Assembly: GCA_035714115.1 (NCBI GenBank)
Contig: DASTMO010000021.1
Coordinates: 1-28,460, forward strand
Origin: CAMAVH01 sp035714115
GTDB taxonomy: Bacteria; Pseudomonadota; Alphaproteobacteria; SMXQ01
Length of the DNA: 28,460 nt
Direction of reading: 5' to 3'
Part shown: positions 25,398-28,460 of the stretch, in pieces
How positions within the stretch are numbered: position 1 is the stretch's first letter
Layout: every line of letters begins with the position of its first letter
The notes under the pieces: generated by a model
Database searches by the model: none
Told to the model about the DNA's origin: nothing
What the model saw: the letters and a program-made list of their open reading frames with translations, nothing else
Program-made: the position numbers and the translations under genes

Positions 25398-26374
25398 GCG
25401 ATCTCTTGTCATTGGCCGGCCTGACGGTCCATTTCGACACGCCGCAAGGCACCGTGCGCGCGGTCGATGGCGTCAGCCTGACGCTGAAGAGAGGCGAGAC
25501 CCTCGGCCTGGTCGGCGAATCGGGCTGCGGCAAATCGACGCTCGGCAAGGCCATCGTCGGCCTGGTCAAGCCGACCGCCGGGTCGATCCAGATCGACGGC
25601 ATCGAGATCGCCGGCCTGTCGCGGCGAGCCTTGCGCAAATATCGCGCCCGCCTGCAGATGATCTTCCAGGACCCTTACGCCTCGCTCAACCCGCGCCTGC
25701 GCGTCGGCAAGATCATCGAGGAGCCCTTGAGCGTGCATGGCGTCGGCGGCGCGAAGGAACGCCGCGAGGCCGTGCTGGCCCTCGCCGCACGTGTCGGCCT
25801 GCGCCCTGAGATGCTGACGCGCCATCCGCATGAATTCTCCGGCGGCCAGCGCCAGCGCATCGGCATCGCCCGCGCCCTAACGCTCAATCCAGACATCATC
25901 ATCTGCGACGAGCCGGTCTCGGCGCTCGACGTGTCGGTGCAGGCACAAGTCGTCAACCTGCTCGGCGAATTGCAGAGCGAGCGCGGCCTCGCCTATCTCT
26001 TCATCTCGCACGATCTCTCGGTCGTGCAGCATCTCGCCCATCGCGTGGCAGTGATGTATCTCGGCAAGATCGTCGAGCAGGCGCCGCGCAAGAGCCTGTG
26101 GGCGCGCCCGCTGCACCCTTACACGCGCGCGTTGTTGGCCGCTGTGCCGGTGCCCGATCCCGATCAGCCGAAATTGATCGATCAGCCGATGGTCGAAGGC
26201 GAACTGCCCTCGCCGCTCAACCCGCCGTCGGGCTGCCGCTTCCGCACGCGCTGTCCTTTTGCGCAAGCGATCTGCGCCGAGCAAGAGCCGCCGCTGCGCG
26301 AAGTGGCCGAAGGCCACACGGTCGCCTGCCACTTCGTCAAACGCGAAGCGGACGGGACTATCGTCGCCCCGTAG
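25394..26374 (+). CDS. ABC transporter ATP-binding protein (DppF/OppF-like)
   Basis: The 326-residue second ATPase has Walker A GESGCGKS at 41-48, Q-loop MIFQDPYASLNPRLRVG (typical of OppF/DppF), signature FSGGQRQRIGIARAL, Walker B IIICDEPVSALD and H-loop FISHDLS. The C-terminal HPYTRALLAAVP and GCRFRTRCPFAQAIC form the oligo_HPY region. Its ATG overlaps the previous stop by four bases (ATGA). It ends the operon; its TAG stop lies within a CGCCCC-GTA-GGGGCG repeat. It converges on the molybdenum hydroxylase gene with 28 bases between stops. Confidence 0.95.
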
Positions 26375-26413
26375 GGGCGCAAAATAAAGACTTCAGCGCG
26401 CCTTAAGAGCGCG
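26365..26413. repeat. Two small hairpins at a convergent gene junction
   Basis: CGCCCC/GGGGCG (26365-26370, 26374-26379; loop GTA) contains the TAG stop of the ATPase gene. CGCGC/GCGCG (26397-26401, 26409-26413) contains the TAA stop of the convergent molybdenum hydroxylase gene. Neither is followed by a T-run on the relevant strand, so a classical terminator is not shown. They may still slow polymerase or protect 3' ends on both strands. Confidence 0.4.
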
Positions 26414-28460
26414 AGATCAACTTCCAGATTTTTTCCGGCGTCGCCGGCATGTCGATATGGGTGACGCCATAAGGCGCGAGCGCATCGACCACCGCGCCGA
26501 TCACGGCGGGGATCGAGCCGATCACGCCGGCCTCCCCCGCGCCCTTCACGCCGAGCAGATTGGTCGTGCTCGGCACGGAATTGGTGATCACACGCATGCT
26601 CGGCACATTGCCGGCGCGCGGCATGGCGTAGTCAGTGAACGAGCCGGTGAGCAATTGGCCGCTCTCGGCATCGTAGGAGACCTGTTCCAACAGCGCCTGG
26701 CCGACGCCCTGCGCCACGCCGCCCGCCACCTGCCCCACCACCATGTCGTGGTTGAGCACGGTGCCGACATCGTCAGCGACGACATAGTTGAGAATTTCCA
26801 ATTCGCCGGTGTCGCGATCGATCTCGATCTCGCAGATATGGCAGCCGTTGGGATAGGTCGGCTCGGGCGGCTTATAGACCGCGCCATTGTCTAACCCGCC
26901 GGCAAGATCACCCGGCAAGCCGGCCTCGCGCGAAGCCGCCAGCGCTTCATCGAAGGTGAGGGTGCGGTTGGTGCCGCGCGCCGAGAATTGCCCGTCCGCG
27001 AAGGAGACATCCGCCGCCGCCACGCCGAGCTTATGGGCGGCGATGCGCGTCGCTTTCGCCAGCGCCGCGTCGCCCGCCAATTTCAACGCCGAGCCGGCCG
27101 TCATCATCGAGCGCGAGCCGAAGCTGCCGCGCCCCATCTTCACCTGATCGGTGTCGCCCTGCACCAGCCGCACACGCGCGCGGTCAATGCCGAATTGCGC
27201 CGCCAGCATTTCGGCGAAGACCGTCTCATGGCCCTGACCGTTGGCCATGGTGCCGACCAGCACGTCGATGCTGCCGTCTTCCTTGAAGCGCAGATCGGCA
27301 TATTCCTCCCACGGCGCGCCATAAGGGCCGCCGGCCTGCTCGATGCAGTTGGCGATGCCGATGCCCCGCAGCTTGCCGGCCTTGGCAGCCTCGGCGCGGC
27401 GTGCATCGAAGCCGGCCCAATCCGCGGCGGCGGCGGCGATTCGCATGTTGCCGTCGAAATCGCCGCTGTCGTAGGTGAAGAGGAAGCCGGTCTTGTAAGG
27501 CATGGCCGACTGAGGAATGGCGTTGCGTCGCCGGATCTCCAGCCGGTCGAGGCCAATCTCCATCGCGGCGATGTCGATGATGCGCTCGAGCATGTAGGTC
27601 GCTTCGGGCCGCCCCGCGCCGCGATAAGACGAGGTCGGCGCGGTGTTGGTGAAGAGGCCGTCCGCCTTGGCGAAAATCGCCGGCAGCACATAGACGCCCG
27701 ACAGCGAGCCGAGATTGTTGGTCGGCGGATGGGCGCCGCGCAGCGCCACATAAGCGCCGAGCGCGGCATAGCTGCGCACTCGCAAGGCGACGAACGTGCC
27801 GTCTCTATCCAAGCCCAGCTCGACATCGACCACATTGTCGCGCGCGTGGTCGTCGGCCAACAAAGATTCGCTGCGGTCCGCCTGCCATGCGACGGGGCGG
27901 CCAAGCTTCTTCGCCGCCCACAGCACGAGAATCTGTTCGCGGAACAAGCCGCCCTTGAGCCCGAAGCCGCCGCCGACATCGGGAGAGATCACGCGCATCT
28001 GCGCTTCGTCGACCTTGAAGATGCTTTTCGCCAGCACGGTCCGCATCTGGTGCGGCGTCTGATGGCCGGTGGTCAGCGTGTAGCGCTCGCGCGCCGGATC
28101 GTACTCGCCGATGGCGTTGCGCGGCTCCATCGGATTGGCCGAGACGCGGCTGATGGTGAGACGGCGGCGCGTCACATGCGCGGCCTTGGCCATCGCCGCA
28201 GCGACCGCGGCCTCATCGCCGATCTCGTAGGTGAAGGAGCGGTTGCCCGGCGCTTGCGGCCAGAGCTGCGGCGCGCCCGGCTCGCTCGCGGCGAAAGTGT
28301 CGCTCACGCTGACCAGCGGCTCGTAGTCAACGACGATGCGCTCGGCGGCGTCTTTCGCCTGGGCCAGGCTTTCAGCAATCACCACGGCGACGGCATCGCC
28401 GGCGAAGCGCACACGGTCCACGGCGAGCGCCAGATGCGGCGGCTCGATGATCGGCTGCAC
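26403..28460 (-). CDS. Xanthine dehydrogenase/CO-dehydrogenase-family molybdopterin-binding large subunit, form II-like (5' end outside window)
   Basis: The 685 visible codons are the main part of a CoxL-like molybdenum hydroxylase large subunit (PF01315/PF02738/PF20256), usually 750-800 residues; the N-terminus is beyond 28460. Cofactor-binding motifs are SPDVGGGFGLKGG, TSSYRGAGRPEATYM, GTMANGQGHETVFAEML, MGRGSFGSRSMM and the catalytic Glu in VKGAGEAGVIG. The SYRGAGR loop is the form II type (usually AYRGAGR); form I CO dehydrogenases have AYxCSFR, so CO oxidation is unlikely and an N-heterocycle or aldehyde substrate is more probable. Such enzymes need a FAD subunit and a [2Fe-2S] subunit; neither is in the window but they may lie just upstream, past 28460. 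Confidence 0.9.
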   Translation of the reverse strand: MQPIIEPPHLALAVDRVRFAGDAVAVVIAESLAQAKDAAERIVVDYEPLVSVSDTFAASEPGAPQLWPQAPGNRSFTYEIGDEAAVAAAMAKAAHVTRRRLTISRVSANPMEPRNAIGEYDPARERYTLTTGHQTPHQMRTVLAKSIFKVDEAQMRVISPDVGGGFGLKGGLFREQILVLWAAKKLGRPVAWQADRSESLLADDHARDNVVDVELGLDRDGTFVALRVRSYAALGAYVALRGAHPPTNNLGSLSGVYVLPAIFAKADGLFTNTAPTSSYRGAGRPEATYMLERIIDIAAMEIGLDRLEIRRRNAIPQSAMPYKTGFLFTYDSGDFDGNMRIAAAAADWAGFDARRAEAAKAGKLRGIGIANCIEQAGGPYGAPWEEYADLRFKEDGSIDVLVGTMANGQGHETVFAEMLAAQFGIDRARVRLVQGDTDQVKMGRGSFGSRSMMTAGSALKLAGDAALAKATRIAAHKLGVAAADVSFADGQFSARGTNRTLTFDEALAASREAGLPGDLAGGLDNGAVYKPPEPTYPNGCHICEIEIDRDTGELEILNYVVADDVGTVLNHDMVVGQVAGGVAQGVGQALLEQVSYDAESGQLLTGSFTDYAMPRAGNVPSMRVITNSVPSTTNLLGVKGAGEAGVIGSIPAVIGAVVDALAPYGVTHIDMPATPEKIWKLISRS

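Overview
The window is a GC-rich (roughly 60-65 % by eye) chromosomal segment with tightly packed genes, ATGA/TGATG stop-start overlaps and several GTG/TTG starts. The gene content (a DUF3572 protein, dusB, a BBP2-type beta-barrel with a short polysaccharide-export lipoprotein, orphan Bug/TctC-type binding proteins, a form II CoxL-like molybdenum hydroxylase subunit) points to an alphaproteobacterium, most likely of the Rhodospirillales/Hyphomicrobiales type. A closer placement is not possible from this sequence alone. No tRNA, rRNA, CRISPR array, transposase or phage gene was recognised.

Region 1 (1-5015) is part of an exopolysaccharide locus. On the plus strand are the 3' end of a priming sugar phosphotransferase and a GT4-type glycosyltransferase. 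Converging on them is a minus-strand operon: outer-membrane beta-barrel, short OPX lipoprotein and Wzy/ligase-like polymerase. A 370-390 bp divergent region (about 4995-5383) with three inverted repeats separates this operon from an OmpR-type response regulator with no kinase beside it (5384-6139). The regulator is followed by a membrane O-acyltransferase (6184-7365). Together these could make, polymerise, export, decorate and regulate a surface polysaccharide.

Region 2 (7369-16000) is mixed metabolism and housekeeping. It holds DUF3572, what looks like the 3' remnant of an assimilatory nitrate reductase ending in a Bfd-like [2Fe-2S] domain, and a DUF1428 protein. A 4,5-dihydroxyphthalate-decarboxylase-like protein, an RlpA-like lipoprotein, an M20-fold protein lacking several expected metal ligands and a TctC-type binding protein follow. 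An MFS-dusB pair and msrA complete the region. Two hairpins look like terminators (after the TctC gene and after msrA).

Region 3 (16108-20502) holds a BaiN/HI0933-type flavoprotein, a second MFS carrier, and a large acyltransferase-3 protein fused to a C-terminal SGNH domain. Region 4 (20906-26374) is a complete five-gene family-5 peptide/opine-type ABC importer (binding protein, two permeases, two ATPases) whose last four genes overlap. It converges on a CoxL/xanthine-dehydrogenase-type large subunit (26403-28460) that runs off the window.

Nothing here is clearly a new defence or mobile system. The items most worth a second look are the overlapping OPX/beta-barrel gene pair, the M20 protein with an altered active site, the nitrate-reductase remnant, and the palindrome-rich control regions.
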